Shown piece by piece: positions 52,916 to 62,560 of a DNA stretch of 64,000 nt. This DNA is from Indioceanicola profundi. Lineage in GTDB: Bacteria; Pseudomonadota; Alphaproteobacteria; Azospirillales; Azospirillaceae. Position 1 is the stretch's first letter. Each line of letters starts with the position of its first letter. The notes under the pieces were generated by a model. It worked only from the letters and a program-made list of their open reading frames with translations. It did no database searches and was not told the DNA's origin. Where the stretch lies: positions 720,501 through 784,500 of the forward strand of contig NZ_CP030126.1 of the NCBI RefSeq assembly GCF_003568845.1. The letters are read 5' to 3'. The position numbers were made by a program, and so were the translations under genes.

Positions 52916-54263
52916 CGGGGGCCGCGGCAGGGCCGGCGCGGAGTGGTGCGGGCAGTGCAGGCAGGTTCCGGGTTCCGCGTCGCCGGAACCGGGTGCGCAG
53001 CGCCTGAAGGGCGTGGAGCAGGGCGCGGCCCAGCCGGGTGGCTGCCGCGATTTCCCCGCTATAGACCTCGGCCAGGGCAGCGCGAAGGGTGACGATCCCG
53101 CTGGCGGCCACGTCGTGGAAGCGTCGTGCGGTGACCAGCCAGAGCGGGCTGACGAGCCAGGACAGCGCGATCACCGTCACGGCGAGCTGGTAACCGTCTG
53201 GATCGACGATGCCGCGGGACAGGCCGACGGCACCCAGCACGAAACTGAACTCCCCCAGGCTGCCCATGATGACGCCGGCGGGAAATGCCCGCTCCCACGG
53301 CTCTCCCAGCAGATGCAGGGTCCCGATGTTGATGGCGGTCTTGATCAGCGTCACGACCAGCAGGAACAACAGCACCTCCCCCAGATTGGCCCAGATGTAG
53401 CCGAGATCGATCAGCAGCCCGATGGAGAGGAAGAACACCACCACAAGCACAGCCTGGATCGGCTGGGTGGCGCGGATGGCGATGGCGCGGCCGTTGCTGT
53501 TGCCCAGGATGAAGCCGGCGATGAAGGCGCCGAAGGCGGTGGACAGCCCGATCAGGCCGGTGGCGCTGGCAAGGCTGAAGCAGAAGGCCAGCGCCGCCAG
53601 CGGCACCACGTCCAGATTGCGGCGGAACCATTCTCCGTGGGGAACGCGCACCCGCTCCCGCCCCGACAGGAACCAGACCAGCCCCGCCAGAACAGCCACC
53701 GCGGCCAGCAGCTTCAACAGGATGAAGGCGTCGAGTCCGCCGCCGGACGGCCCCATGGCGTTCGCCAGCAGCAGCAACGGCACGAAGGCAAGGTCCTGGG
53801 CGATCAGCACGCCCACCGTGACCCGTCCGGTATCGGTGCGCAACTCCCCGATGTCGTCCAGCATCTTGATGGCGACCGCGGTTCCGGACAGCGCGATCAG
53901 GAACCCGAACAGGATCGACCGCTCCACCGGCCAGCCCAGCAGTTCGCCGGCCGGAAGCGTCACGGCCAGCGACAGGGTGACCTGAAGCAGCACCGTCAGC
54001 AGCGCGACCCGGTAGACCGCGCGGAACGCCCGCACCGACAGCTCCATCCCCACCAGGAACAGCAGCATCAGTACGCCCAGCTCCGCCAGGGTGTGGACCG
54101 GGCCGGCATCGGATACCAGCCCGAATCCCGTCGGCCCAAGTACAACGCCGGCGACGATATAGCCGACGATAGCCGGTTGGCGCAGGCGTGAAAGCACCAG
54201 CCCGCAGACCAGGGCCACGGTGGTGACAAGGGCGATGCCGGTCAGGTCGAAGGTCTGTCCCAT
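52812..54263 (-). CDS. CPA2-family cation:proton antiporter
   Basis: 483-residue membrane antiporter of the KefB/RosB class with about twelve segments. It has the conserved GVVLGPTGFGLV and LIAQDLAFVPLLLL motifs, the latter with the Asp expected for ion exchange, and AFGAFIAGFILGNS. No TrkA-N domain is attached; a Pro/His-rich cytoplasmic tail of about 60 residues ends the protein. That tail is encoded within a 104-nt convergent overlap with the kinase gene. Potassium or sodium exchange cannot be told apart. Confidence 0.9.
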   Translation of the reverse strand: MGQTFDLTGIALVTTVALVCGLVLSRLRQPAIVGYIVAGVVLGPTGFGLVSDAGPVHTLAELGVLMLLFLVGMELSVRAFRAVYRVALLTVLLQVTLSLAVTLPAGELLGWPVERSILFGFLIALSGTAVAIKMLDDIGELRTDTGRVTVGVLIAQDLAFVPLLLLANAMGPSGGGLDAFILLKLLAAVAVLAGLVWFLSGRERVRVPHGEWFRRNLDVVPLAALAFCFSLASATGLIGLSTAFGAFIAGFILGNSNGRAIAIRATQPIQAVLVVVFFLSIGLLIDLGYIWANLGEVLLFLLVVTLIKTAINIGTLHLLGEPWERAFPAGVIMGSLGEFSFVLGAVGLSRGIVDPDGYQLAVTVIALSWLVSPLWLVTARRFHDVAASGIVTLRAALAEVYSGEIAAATRLGRALLHALQALRTRFRRRGTRNLPALPAPLRAGPAAAPVTPSRPIPPHSGSSPDHGRDGPHAAPAPKAEEFQ

Positions 54264-54540
54264 CCAAACAGACTACACCAATCGATGAGAGTAGATGCTG
54301 CTGTTTATGGGCGGGGCTCATGGTCCTTCATGTGTGCCGGCGGTGCGGTGCGTGACCGACCTGCGCGTCCGGGACCTGCTACGGACGGCGCAATCTCGCC
54401 CCCTCATCGACCGGTCCGGCAACCTTGAGCGCGTTCATGGGTTGCTGGTTGTGGATCGCGCCTGAACCAGGGCAATCCCGTGCCCGGCTGCCGGCCGGCA
54501 TGCCCGCCTTCGTTCCCTTCCAAAGCGTCACGGCCTGCTC

Positions 54541-55521
54541 ATGCCCTATCTTGAAATCGCGATCGGCCTCGTCCTCCTCCTGGCCGGCGGAGAGTTCCTT
54601 GTCCGCGGGTCAGTGGCGGTGGCCAAGAGGATGGGCGTGTCCACGCTGATGATCGGCCTGACGCTGGTGGGCTTCGGTACCTCCGCGCCCGAACTGGTGA
54701 CCAGCATCCAGGCAGCACTGGCCGGATCGCCGGGCATCGCGGTCGGCAACGTGGTCGGGTCGAACATCGCGAATATCCTGCTGATCCTGGGCGTGGCGGC
54801 GTTGCTTCTGCCGGTGCCGGTGGAGCGGAAATCGTTCCAGCGAGACGGCGGCATGCTGATCGCCGTCTCCCTGGCCGCCGTGGGCGTGGTCATGTTCGGG
54901 CACCTGGGCCAGCTCGTCGGCGGAATCTTCGTGGCGGCGCTGATCGCCTACATCATATGGACCTACTTCACGGAACGCGAATCCGGCGACGACAGGGCGG
55001 AGGAGGCGGACCACAAGATCGATGCCCATGCGCCGGCCCCGACATCCCTCTGGATCGGAATCCTGCTTACCGTCGGCGGGCTGGCGGCCGTGGTCTACGG
55101 GGCGGACCTTCTGGTGAACGGGGCCATCGTGCTGGCCCTCGCGCTGGGCGTATCGGACGCGGTGATCGGGCTAACCCTGGTTGCGGTCGGCACCTCCCTG
55201 CCGGAGCTGGCGACGACGGTAACGGCAGCGCTCCGCCGGCAGGAGGACGTGGCCTTCGGCAATGTCGTCGGGTCCAACATCTACAACGTCCTGGCCATCC
55301 TGGGCATCACGGCGCTGATCCTGCCGCTACGGGTGCCGGACGAGATCATCCTGTTCGATATCTGGGTGCTGCTGGGCAGCGCACTGCTTCTGGTGCTGTT
55401 CGTAGCCGTGTCGGGCAGGGTCGCCCGCTGGCACGGGGCCTTGTTCCTGTCCCTCTACGGCCTGTATCTGGCGATCCAGGCTCTTCCCGGACTTCGGACG
55501 GGCCTGGGCATTCCGGTCTGA
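54541..55521 (+). CDS. CaCA-family calcium/sodium:proton antiporter (YrbG-like)
   Basis: 326-residue inner-membrane exchanger made of two inverted halves. Each half has the alpha-repeat: GTSAPELVTS with GNVVGSNIANI, and GTSLPELATT with GNVVGSNIYNV. A charged central loop (FTERESGDDRAEEADHKIDAHA) separates them. It lies 400 bp upstream of the mrp operon, suggesting a small cation-homeostasis block. The 277 bp before it held nothing recognisable apart from a REP-like CGTGACCGAC near 54350. Confidence 0.93.
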   Translation: MPYLEIAIGLVLLLAGGEFLVRGSVAVAKRMGVSTLMIGLTLVGFGTSAPELVTSIQAALAGSPGIAVGNVVGSNIANILLILGVAALLLPVPVERKSFQRDGGMLIAVSLAAVGVVMFGHLGQLVGGIFVAALIAYIIWTYFTERESGDDRAEEADHKIDAHAPAPTSLWIGILLTVGGLAAVVYGADLLVNGAIVLALALGVSDAVIGLTLVAVGTSLPELATTVTAALRRQEDVAFGNVVGSNIYNVLAILGITALILPLRVPDEIILFDIWVLLGSALLLVLFVAVSGRVARWHGALFLSLYGLYLAIQALPGLRTGLGIPV

Positions 55522-55920
55522 GTTTCCGATTCGGACCTGATGGACAATCCGCAATCCGCTGTGCCGCCATATGGCAATCCTGTGGCGGCGCACAGTGCCC
55601 GCCCCTTGCCGGACGAATCCTTTGCAGATGAAAACCCTATCTGGACTAGGGCTTTAGTCGGCAGAGTGGATGCTCGATTTGGGTTGCAGGTTCGGGCCTG
55701 TGTCCCATATACGCGAAATATCACGCGGGATTGGCGGCAGGGTATCCGACCGACGATTCCGCATCCTTTCGCTTCGGGAGCGTGCCTGCGGCGCGTTTCC
55801 GAGGTTTTCCAGTTGCCGGGGCCGAGTCCTGAAGGTCCTTACCCGCTACCGACCGCTCCGGCCTGCCGCCGGGGCCCGGGCGGGCGGTGCTGGGCATGTT
55901 GAACGAGGGAGAGCAAGCGG
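55522..55920 (+). other. 399-bp leader region before the mrp operon
   Basis: No convincing gene: the short open frames here lack ribosome sites and protein-like composition. The first half is less GC-rich than the surroundings (for example ccatatacgcgaaatatcac). A short palindrome ccctatctggactaggg begins at 55632. A purine-rich ribosome site (gagggagagcaagcgg) precedes the mrpA ATG. The length leaves room for an RNA leader, but I recognise no known riboswitch. Confidence 0.5.
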
Positions 55921-58257
55921 ATGCTGACCGCCGTGCTGGCGATCTTCCTGCTGGCCGCCGTGGCGCCCACGGTGCACCGGTTCCTGCCGCACCAGTCGCA
56001 CTGGGTGCTGGCGCTTGTGCCGGCGGCCGTGACCGCGTGGTTCGCCATGCAGCTGCCCGAGGTGGGGGCTATCGGCTCCGGCCATGGGGAGCAGGCGGTG
56101 ATCCAGGTGATTCCCTGGATACCGTCGCTGGGGGTCGAGCTGGCCTTCCGGTTGGACGGGCTGGCGCTGATGTTCGCGCTGCTGATCACAGGGATCGGCA
56201 CGTTCATCGTCATCTATGCCGGCGGTTACCTGCACGGGCATGTGCATCAGGGCCGATTCTATCTCTTCATCATCGCCTTCATGGCCTCGATGCTGGGGCT
56301 GGTGCTGGCGGACGATGTGGTCAGCCTGTTCGTCTTCTGGGAGCTGACCTCCATCACCAGCTTCATGCTGATCAGCTTCAACCATGAGGACCCGTCCTCC
56401 CGCCGTTCCGCGGTGCAGGCACTGCTGGTCACCGCCTCGGGCGGTCTGGCGTTGCTGGGCGGCCTGGTGCTGCTGGGGCAGACGGCGGGCAGCTTCCGCC
56501 TGACCGAGATCGAGGCGTCGGGGGTCGATCTGCGGCAGCACGCGCTGTACCTGCCGATCCTGGCTTTGCTGCTGCTGGGAGCATTCACCAAGTCGGCACA
56601 GGTGCCGTTCCACTTCTGGCTTCCCAACGCCATGGACGCGCCGACGCCGGTCAGCGCCTATCTGCACTCCGCCACCATGGTGAAGGCCGGCGTTTATCTG
56701 GTGGCGCGGCTGAACCCGACCATGGGCGGCACCGACGTCTGGTTCTACACGCTGGTGGGATTCGGGACGGTGACGGCGCTGTGGGGCGGGTACATGGCCC
56801 TGCGCTCCGTCGATATGAAGAAGATCCTGGCCTACACGACCCTGTTCGCGCTGGGAACGCTGGTCATGCTCGTGGGGCTGGGCACGCCCTATGCGTTCCA
56901 GGCCTTCGGCGTCTTCCTGCTGGCCCATGCCCTCTACAAGGGCGCGCTCTTCATGGCCGCCGGTTCCGTCGATCACGGCAGCGGCACGCGCGACGTGCGG
57001 GAGCTGTCGGGCCTCTGGGGCAAGATGAAGGTCACCGGCGTGATCATCGCCCTGGCATCCCTGTCCATGGCCGGCCTGCCGCCCTTCTTCGGGTTCATCG
57101 GCAAGGAGGTGATGTATGAGGGCATGCTGGAGGCGGGGTCCTTCGGCATCATCGTCACCATCTCGATGATCCTGGCCAATGCCACCATGCTGGGGGCGGC
57201 GGGGCTGGTGTTCTGGAAGCCCTTCATGGGACGGCCCAGCCCGGCGGCCGACCATGCGCATGAGAGCGGAATCGCGCTGCTGCTGGGGCCGGCGGCCCTG
57301 GCCGGGCTGGGCCTGCTGTTCGGCCTGTTCAGCGGCATTCCGGGTGCCAATCTGCTGGGCGCGGTGACCACGGCGGTGACCGGCATCGATACGGTGCTAG
57401 ACCTGCATCTCTGGCACGGCATCACCCCGGCGCTGGGCCTGTCGGTCATCACTGTCGCCCTCGGCGTGGTGCTGTTCCTGGCATTGGGACGGGTCAAGTC
57501 CGCCCTGGACGGGCTGGCGCGGGTCAGCCGCATCAATGTGGACGCCGCCTGGGATCATATCCTGGCCGGCCTGGACGCCGTGTTCACCGTCGTCACCCGG
57601 CGCATGCAGCCGGGGTATCTGCGCACCTACATGTTCCTGACCTTCCTCAGCATCACCGTGCTGCTGGGCGGGACCATCCTGCTGAAGGGTGGGCTTCCGA
57701 TCGGGATCGGGAGCATCGAAGCCAGCTATCTGGGCTGGTTCCTGGCCGCGTTGATGGTGATCGGGACGATCGGGGCCGTCGCGGCCACCTCCCGGCTGCA
57801 GGCGATCACCGCCCTGTCGGTTGTCGGTCTCGCCATCGCCCTGCTGTTCCTGGTCTATGGCGCGCCCGATGTCGGCATCACCCAGCTCATGGTCGAGACG
57901 CTGACCGTCATCATCATCGTGCTGGTCCTGGCGCGTCTGCCGCCTTTCAAGAAACGCGAGCAGCTGTCCAACTGGGTACGGCTGCGCAACGGCGCTGTCT
58001 CCATAGCTCTGGGCGCCATCGTCACTTCGATCCTGCTGGCCGTCTCGGCCATCGAGCAGCCGCTGGACCTGTCCGAATTCTTCGCCGCGCGGAGCTATGT
58101 GGATGCCCACGGCCGCAACGTGGTCAATGTCATCCTGGTGGATTTCCGCGGGTTCGATACGCTGGGTGAGATCACCGTCGTGGCCGTCGCCGGCCTTGGC
58201 GTCTTCGCCCTGCTGAAAGCCCGGCTGTCCAGAAAGGTCCAAGGGGGAGCCGACTGA
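55921..58257 (+). CDS. mrpA: Na+/H+ antiporter subunit MrpA
   Basis: 778-residue membrane subunit related to complex I NuoL. The ND5-like half has the proton-channel motifs ([50 protein letters not shown]). The C-terminal third is the MrpA-specific extension with the MbhD/E-like [27 protein letters not shown] segment. It is the first and largest gene of a complete seven-gene Mrp operon. Its stop overlaps mrpB by one base. Confidence 0.97.
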   Translation: MLTAVLAIFLLAAVAPTVHRFLPHQSHWVLALVPAAVTAWFAMQLPEVGAIGSGHGEQAVIQVIPWIPSLGVELAFRLDGLALMFALLITGIGTFIVIYAGGYLHGHVHQGRFYLFIIAFMASMLGLVLADDVVSLFVFWELTSITSFMLISFNHEDPSSRRSAVQALLVTASGGLALLGGLVLLGQTAGSFRLTEIEASGVDLRQHALYLPILALLLLGAFTKSAQVPFHFWLPNAMDAPTPVSAYLHSATMVKAGVYLVARLNPTMGGTDVWFYTLVGFGTVTALWGGYMALRSVDMKKILAYTTLFALGTLVMLVGLGTPYAFQAFGVFLLAHALYKGALFMAAGSVDHGSGTRDVRELSGLWGKMKVTGVIIALASLSMAGLPPFFGFIGKEVMYEGMLEAGSFGIIVTISMILANATMLGAAGLVFWKPFMGRPSPAADHAHESGIALLLGPAALAGLGLLFGLFSGIPGANLLGAVTTAVTGIDTVLDLHLWHGITPALGLSVITVALGVVLFLALGRVKSALDGLARVSRINVDAAWDHILAGLDAVFTVVTRRMQPGYLRTYMFLTFLSITVLLGGTILLKGGLPIGIGSIEASYLGWFLAALMVIGTIGAVAATSRLQAITALSVVGLAIALLFLVYGAPDVGITQLMVETLTVIIIVLVLARLPPFKKREQLSNWVRLRNGAVSIALGAIVTSILLAVSAIEQPLDLSEFFAARSYVDAHGRNVVNVILVDFRGFDTLGEITVVAVAGLGVFALLKARLSRKVQGGAD

Positions 58258-58670
58258 TGCACTCTCTCATCCTGCAGACGGGCACGCGGCTCATCACCGT
58301 GCTGATGCTGCTCTTTTCCATCTTCATCCTGTGGCGCGGCCACAACGAGCCGGGCGGCGGCTTCATCGGCGGCCTGATCGCCGCCACCGCCTTCGCCCTG
58401 CACGGGGCGGCGTTCGGGGCGGACGCCGTGCGGCGGCTGCTTCCGGCGGACCCGCGGACCATCCTGGCATGCGGGCTGGTCGCTGCCATCATCTCCGGCC
58501 TGTTCGCGCTGTTCGGGGAAGGCGGGCCGGACCCGTTCATGACCGGCCGCTGGGTCGAGTTCCCGAACGGCTTCGCCCTCGGCACGCCGGTGCTGTTCGA
58601 TATCGGCGTCTATCTGGTCGTAGTGGGGGGGCTGATCGCCATGGTGCTGGCCCTGATGGAAGAGGACTGA
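58257..58670 (+). CDS. mrpB: Na+/H+ antiporter subunit MrpB
   Basis: 137-residue MnhB-domain membrane protein with four segments. The conserved [19 protein letters not shown] motif is intact. It overlaps mrpA by one base and is 4 bp from mrpC. Confidence 0.95.
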   Translation: MHSLILQTGTRLITVLMLLFSIFILWRGHNEPGGGFIGGLIAATAFALHGAAFGADAVRRLLPADPRTILACGLVAAIISGLFALFGEGGPDPFMTGRWVEFPNGFALGTPVLFDIGVYLVVVGGLIAMVLALMEED

Positions 58671-58674
58671 GCGG

Positions 58675-59073
58675 ATGGAAACCATCTTGGCGATTACCGT
58701 CGGCGTGCTGGTCGCCGGCAGCGTCTACATGCTCATGTCCCCGAACGTGCTCCGCATGGTGTTCGGCGTGATCCTGATTTCAAACGCCGTCAATCTGGCG
58801 ATCTTCCTGCTGGGCGGGCTTTCCCTGGGAGAGCCGCCGCTGATCGCGGCCCATGACAAGGTGCTGGCGGTGCCCTATTCGAATCCGCTGCCGCAGGCGC
58901 TGATCCTGACGGCCATCGTCATCGGCTTCGGCCTGCTGGCCTTCGCGCTGGTGCTGGTCTACCGCGCCTATCAGGAGCTTGGCACGCTGGACAGCGACCG
59001 GATGCGCGTGGCCGAGCCGGAGGAGGGCGGCGAAACCGTCGCCGGCGCTCCGGCCGAGAGGGCCACCCCATGA
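58675..59073 (+). CDS. mrpC: Na+/H+ antiporter subunit MrpC
   Basis: 132-residue NuoK-like subunit with three membrane segments. The motifs ISNAVNLAIFLLGGL and DPLPQALILTAIVIGF-like (SNPLPQALILTAIVIGF) are present. The acidic C-terminus is cytoplasmic. It overlaps mrpD by 4 nt (ATGA). Confidence 0.95.
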   Translation: METILAITVGVLVAGSVYMLMSPNVLRMVFGVILISNAVNLAIFLLGGLSLGEPPLIAAHDKVLAVPYSNPLPQALILTAIVIGFGLLAFALVLVYRAYQELGTLDSDRMRVAEPEEGGETVAGAPAERATP

Positions 59074-60572
59074 ACTGGCTGATTGCCTCCCCGATCCTGA
59101 TCCCGCTCAGCACCGCCGCCCTCTGCGCCCTGGCGTGGAGCCATGTCCGGCTGCAGCGCGTCATCTCCCTGACCGGGGCCGTGGCCCTGGTGCTGGCGGC
59201 CAGCTTCCTGCTTTCCGCCGTGACCTCGCAGGGCATCCAGGTCGTCCAGATGTCCAACTGGCCGGCGCCCTTCGGCATCACGCTGGTGGCGGACCATCTG
59301 GCGGCGGTGATGGTGTTGATCGCCGCCGTGATGGCGCTGGCCGTCGCCGTCTATTCGCTGGGCGACATCGACCCGGTGCGGGAGCGGGGCGGATTCCATC
59401 CGGTATTCCATGCGCTGATGATCGGCGTCTGCGGCTCCTTCATCACCGGCGACCTGTTCAACATGTATGTCTGGTTCGAGGCGATGCTGATCAGCTCCTT
59501 CGTCCTGCTCAGCCTCGGCGGCACGAAGGAGCAGATCGACGGCGCGGTGAAGTATGTCGGCCTGAACCTGATCGCCACGGCCGCCTTCCTGCTCGCGGTG
59601 GCGCTGCTCTACGGCATGGTCGGCACCCTCAACATGGCCGACATGGCGGTGCGGCTGCGGGAGGTGGATGCGCCGGCCACGGTGACCACAGTGGCGGTCC
59701 TGTTCATCATCGCCTTCGGCATGAAGGCGGCGGTGTTCCCGCTCTTCTTCTGGCTCCCGGCCAGCTATCACACGCCGGCCGTGGCAGTGCAGGCGATCTT
59801 CGCCGGGCTGCTGACCAAGGTCGGCGTCTACGCCCTGCTGCGCACCTTCACCCTGATCTTCGTGCACGATGTCGGCTTCACCCACGGGCTGATGCTGTGG
59901 ATCGCCGGCCTGACCATGGTGTCGGGCGTCATCGGGTCACTGGCCGTGACCGACCTGCGCCGTGCCTTCTCATGGCAGGTGGTGGCGCATATCGGCTACA
60001 TGGTCATGGGCATCGCGCTCTACACGCCGCTGGCGATCATGGGGGCGATCTTCTACCTAGTGCATGACATCGTGGTGAAGACGAACCTGTTCCTTGGCGC
60101 CGGCCTCGCCCGGAAGCTGACGGGCAGCACCGAACTCAAGAGCATGGGCGGCCTGTTCAAGGCGGCTCCGCTGCTGGCGGTGGTGATGTTTGTGCCGCTG
60201 GCCTCGCTCGCCGGGTTCCCGCCCCTGTCGGGCTTCTGGTCCAAGCTGGTGCTGCTGCAGGCGAGCCTGCAGGCGGAGGCCTACTGGATCGCCGCCATCT
60301 CCCTGATCGTCGGGCTGCTGACCATGTGGCTGGTCGGGCGCATCTGGGCGGAGATGGTGCTGAAGCCCAATCCGCAAGGCGACATCCCCGGCACTGCCGC
60401 CATCGGCGGGCTAAAGCGGGCGGCCATGGTGGCGCCGCTGGTGGTGCTTTCAGCCATCACCGTCATCATCGGCCTGAACGCCCAGCCCGTCATGGCGATC
60501 GCCCAGGCCGCGTCGGCGGAGCTGTTGAACCCCGCGCCCTATATCGAAGCGGTCCTGGGAGCACGGCCATGA
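59070..60572 (+). CDS. mrpD: Na+/H+ antiporter subunit MrpD
   Basis: 500-residue NuoM/N-like subunit with about fourteen membrane segments. Proton-path motifs MYVWFEAMLISSFVLLSLGG and MKAAVFPLFFWLPASYHTP are conserved. It overlaps mrpC and mrpE by 4 nt each. Confidence 0.97.
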   Translation: MNWLIASPILIPLSTAALCALAWSHVRLQRVISLTGAVALVLAASFLLSAVTSQGIQVVQMSNWPAPFGITLVADHLAAVMVLIAAVMALAVAVYSLGDIDPVRERGGFHPVFHALMIGVCGSFITGDLFNMYVWFEAMLISSFVLLSLGGTKEQIDGAVKYVGLNLIATAAFLLAVALLYGMVGTLNMADMAVRLREVDAPATVTTVAVLFIIAFGMKAAVFPLFFWLPASYHTPAVAVQAIFAGLLTKVGVYALLRTFTLIFVHDVGFTHGLMLWIAGLTMVSGVIGSLAVTDLRRAFSWQVVAHIGYMVMGIALYTPLAIMGAIFYLVHDIVVKTNLFLGAGLARKLTGSTELKSMGGLFKAAPLLAVVMFVPLASLAGFPPLSGFWSKLVLLQASLQAEAYWIAAISLIVGLLTMWLVGRIWAEMVLKPNPQGDIPGTAAIGGLKRAAMVAPLVVLSAITVIIGLNAQPVMAIAQAASAELLNPAPYIEAVLGARP

Positions 60573-61042
60573 AACTGTTCGCGCTGAACCTGTTGCTGGC
60601 CTTCTCATGGATGGCGGTAAATGGCGATTTCAGCCTGACCGGGCTGGTGGTCGGGTTCGTACTGGGGCATCTGGTCCTGTGGCTGGCCAAGCCGGTCTGG
60701 CCGGATGATCCCTATTTCAAGAGGTTGTGGGGTGGCGTTGGCTTCTTCTTCTGGTTCCTGAAGGAGCTGTGGGTGTCTTCCGTCAAGGTGGCGACCTCGG
60801 TGCTGTCGCCCAACATGGGGAACCGGCCGGCCGTGGTCGCCATGCCGCTGGACGCCAAGACGGACGTGGAGATCACGCTGCTGGCCTGCTGCATCACGCT
60901 GACGCCGGGCACGCTGTCCCTGGACGTGTCCCCCGACCGTTCCGTCCTCTACATCCATGCCAACTTCGCCGAGGACCCCGAGGCGGTGAAGCGGGAGACC
61001 AAGGAGACGATGGAGCGCCGGATCCTGGAGTGGCTGCGATGA
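60569..61042 (+). CDS. mrpE: Na+/H+ antiporter subunit MrpE
   Basis: 157-residue MnhE-domain protein: two membrane segments, then a cytoplasmic domain with LLACCITLTPGTLSLDVS. The ATG at 60569 gives an ATGA overlap with mrpD; the upstream open frame is a shadow. It overlaps mrpF by 4 nt. Confidence 0.95.
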   Translation: MKLFALNLLLAFSWMAVNGDFSLTGLVVGFVLGHLVLWLAKPVWPDDPYFKRLWGGVGFFFWFLKELWVSSVKVATSVLSPNMGNRPAVVAMPLDAKTDVEITLLACCITLTPGTLSLDVSPDRSVLYIHANFAEDPEAVKRETKETMERRILEWLR

Positions 61043-61347
61043 CCGAGATGATCCCGTTCCTCTACTGGTCGGTCCACATCGCCATGGTGGTGATGCTGGT
61101 CTCCTTCGTGCTGGCGGTGATCCGCCTGCTGCGCGGGCCGACGCTGCCCGACCGTATCGTGGCCGTGGACCTGTTCGGCCTGCTGGCCGTGGCCTTCATC
61201 TCACTTTACGCCGTCTATGACCGCCAGCCGGTCTATGTGGACGCGGCCATCGCGCTGGCGCTCGTCGCCTTCTTCGGCACGGTGGCCTATGCCCGCTTCG
61301 TGGAGCAGCGCGGCTTGGACCGGGGGCCCGATCATGATGCTGACTGA
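61039..61347 (+). CDS. mrpF: Na+/H+ antiporter subunit MrpF
   Basis: 102-residue three-segment subunit with the conserved RGPTLPDRIVAVDLFG motif. It overlaps mrpE by 4 nt and mrpG by 14 nt. Confidence 0.95.
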   Translation: MTEMIPFLYWSVHIAMVVMLVSFVLAVIRLLRGPTLPDRIVAVDLFGLLAVAFISLYAVYDRQPVYVDAAIALALVAFFGTVAYARFVEQRGLDRGPDHDAD

Positions 61348-61723
61348 TATCGTGCAGATCATCGCCGGCGTGCTGCTGCTGGCCGGGGCATTCTTCTGCT
61401 TCGTCGCTGCATTGGGGATCGTGCGCATGCAGGACGTGCTGATCCGGATGCATGCCAGCTCCAAGGCCGGCACGTTGGGGTCGGGCATGATCCTGCTGGG
61501 CGTCGCGCTCTACTTCGCGGAGGTCAGCATCGTGGCGCGCTGCCTGGCCGCCATCGCCTTCCTTTTCATCACCGCACCGATCGGCTCCCACATGATCGGG
61601 CGGGCGGCCTACGCCTCCGGCGTGAAGCTCTGGGAGGGTACGGTGGCGGATGAGATGCGGGGCAAGCATCTGGCCATGGGCGATGGCGAGCCGCCGGCAA
61701 GGCCGGCGCCGGAAGGGTCGTGA
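61334..61723 (+). CDS. mrpG: Na+/H+ antiporter subunit MrpG
   Basis: 129-residue subunit with three membrane segments and the family segment ALGIVRMQDVLIRMHASSKAGTLG. The cytoplasmic C-terminal extension is Pro-rich. It ends the operon. Confidence 0.95.
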   Translation: MMLTDIVQIIAGVLLLAGAFFCFVAALGIVRMQDVLIRMHASSKAGTLGSGMILLGVALYFAEVSIVARCLAAIAFLFITAPIGSHMIGRAAYASGVKLWEGTVADEMRGKHLAMGDGEPPARPAPEGS

Positions 61724-61730
61724 TCTCGGG

Positions 61731-61756
61731 GCGGAACTCTCGACACGGAGTTCCGC
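61731..61756. terminator. Hairpin between mrpG and the cold-shock gene
   Basis: Nine-bp perfect stem gcggaactc / gagttccgc with an 8-nt loop, filling the 34-bp gap between two convergent stops. No T run, so a Rho-independent mechanism is uncertain. Confidence 0.55.
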
Positions 61757-61757
61757 T

Positions 61758-62282
61758 CTACGCCAGCTCCACCCATGTGGCCTCGCGGCCCTTGGCGCTG
61801 GCGACGACCTTCATGAGCACGCGCTGGTCGCTTTCCAGCGGGCCCAGACCGCAGCGGCGGAGCGTGTTCATGTGGACGAACACGTCCTTCTCCCCATCGT
61901 CGGCGAGGACGAAGCCGAAGCCCTTGTCGGTCTTGAACCATTTGACGGTGCCCACCAGCTCCGTCTCCGGGCCGCCGGGCATCTCGAAGGCGGGGCGTTC
62001 ATGTCGTCCGGTCGGGGCGGACACGCCGCCCTTCACCTCCAGGATGCGGAGCACCTGCGGACCCTTGGGGCCGGGACCGATCACGCAGATCATCTCCGCC
62101 CCCTCCGGCACCTCGGCCACTCCGGCCCGGCTTAAAACGCTGGCATGCAGGAAGGCGTCCTGACCGCCATCGTCCGGCGATACGAACCCGAATCCCTTGA
62201 CGGCGTTGAACCATTTTACCCGGGCCAGGCCGGGCAGCGTGTCGCCCATGCTGGGCGCGTAAGAGAAATCATCCCGCGACAC
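61758..62282 (-). CDS. Double cold-shock-domain protein
   Basis: 174-residue protein with two cold-shock domains that bind single-stranded nucleic acid. Each carries the RNP1 motif KGFGFV (KWFNAVKGFGFVSPDD and KWFKTDKGFGFVLADD) and an RNP2-like DAFLHAS or DVFVHMN. Two-domain CSPs of this size are typical of Alphaproteobacteria. I start at the GTG at 62282 because CGGGGGAAA lies just upstream; ATG 62309 is an alternative without a good ribosome site. The Pro/Arg-rich linker joins the domains. Confidence 0.9.
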   Translation of the reverse strand: MSRDDFSYAPSMGDTLPGLARVKWFNAVKGFGFVSPDDGGQDAFLHASVLSRAGVAEVPEGAEMICVIGPGPKGPQVLRILEVKGGVSAPTGRHERPAFEMPGGPETELVGTVKWFKTDKGFGFVLADDGEKDVFVHMNTLRRCGLGPLESDQRVLMKVVASAKGREATWVELA

Positions 62283-62560
62283 GGCATTTCCCCCGTGATC
62301 GATCCCCATGGCCGGGTGCCCACTGACTCCAGGCGTCAGACATGTCCGACGACCTGCCCCCGAGTCGGGAAGAAAGAATTGCACAATCTTGAAGCTCTGA
62401 CCAGCAGGATGTTGCCCGCCCAGGTGGACCGGTGCTTGCGAAGTCTTCCGCCAAGGCTACGAAACTCTTGAGAATATTGGCGTGGTCGCCGATATAGATC
62501 GGATGACGGGTCGGCCGTGTGGACCGTACCCCAAACACGAAAACAGGTGGGGAGGGGGGA

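Noticed and set aside
55540-55902. 120-codon ORF before mrpA
   Set aside because: No ribosome site and no recognisable protein features; Pro/Arg/Cys-rich composition typical of random high-GC frames.
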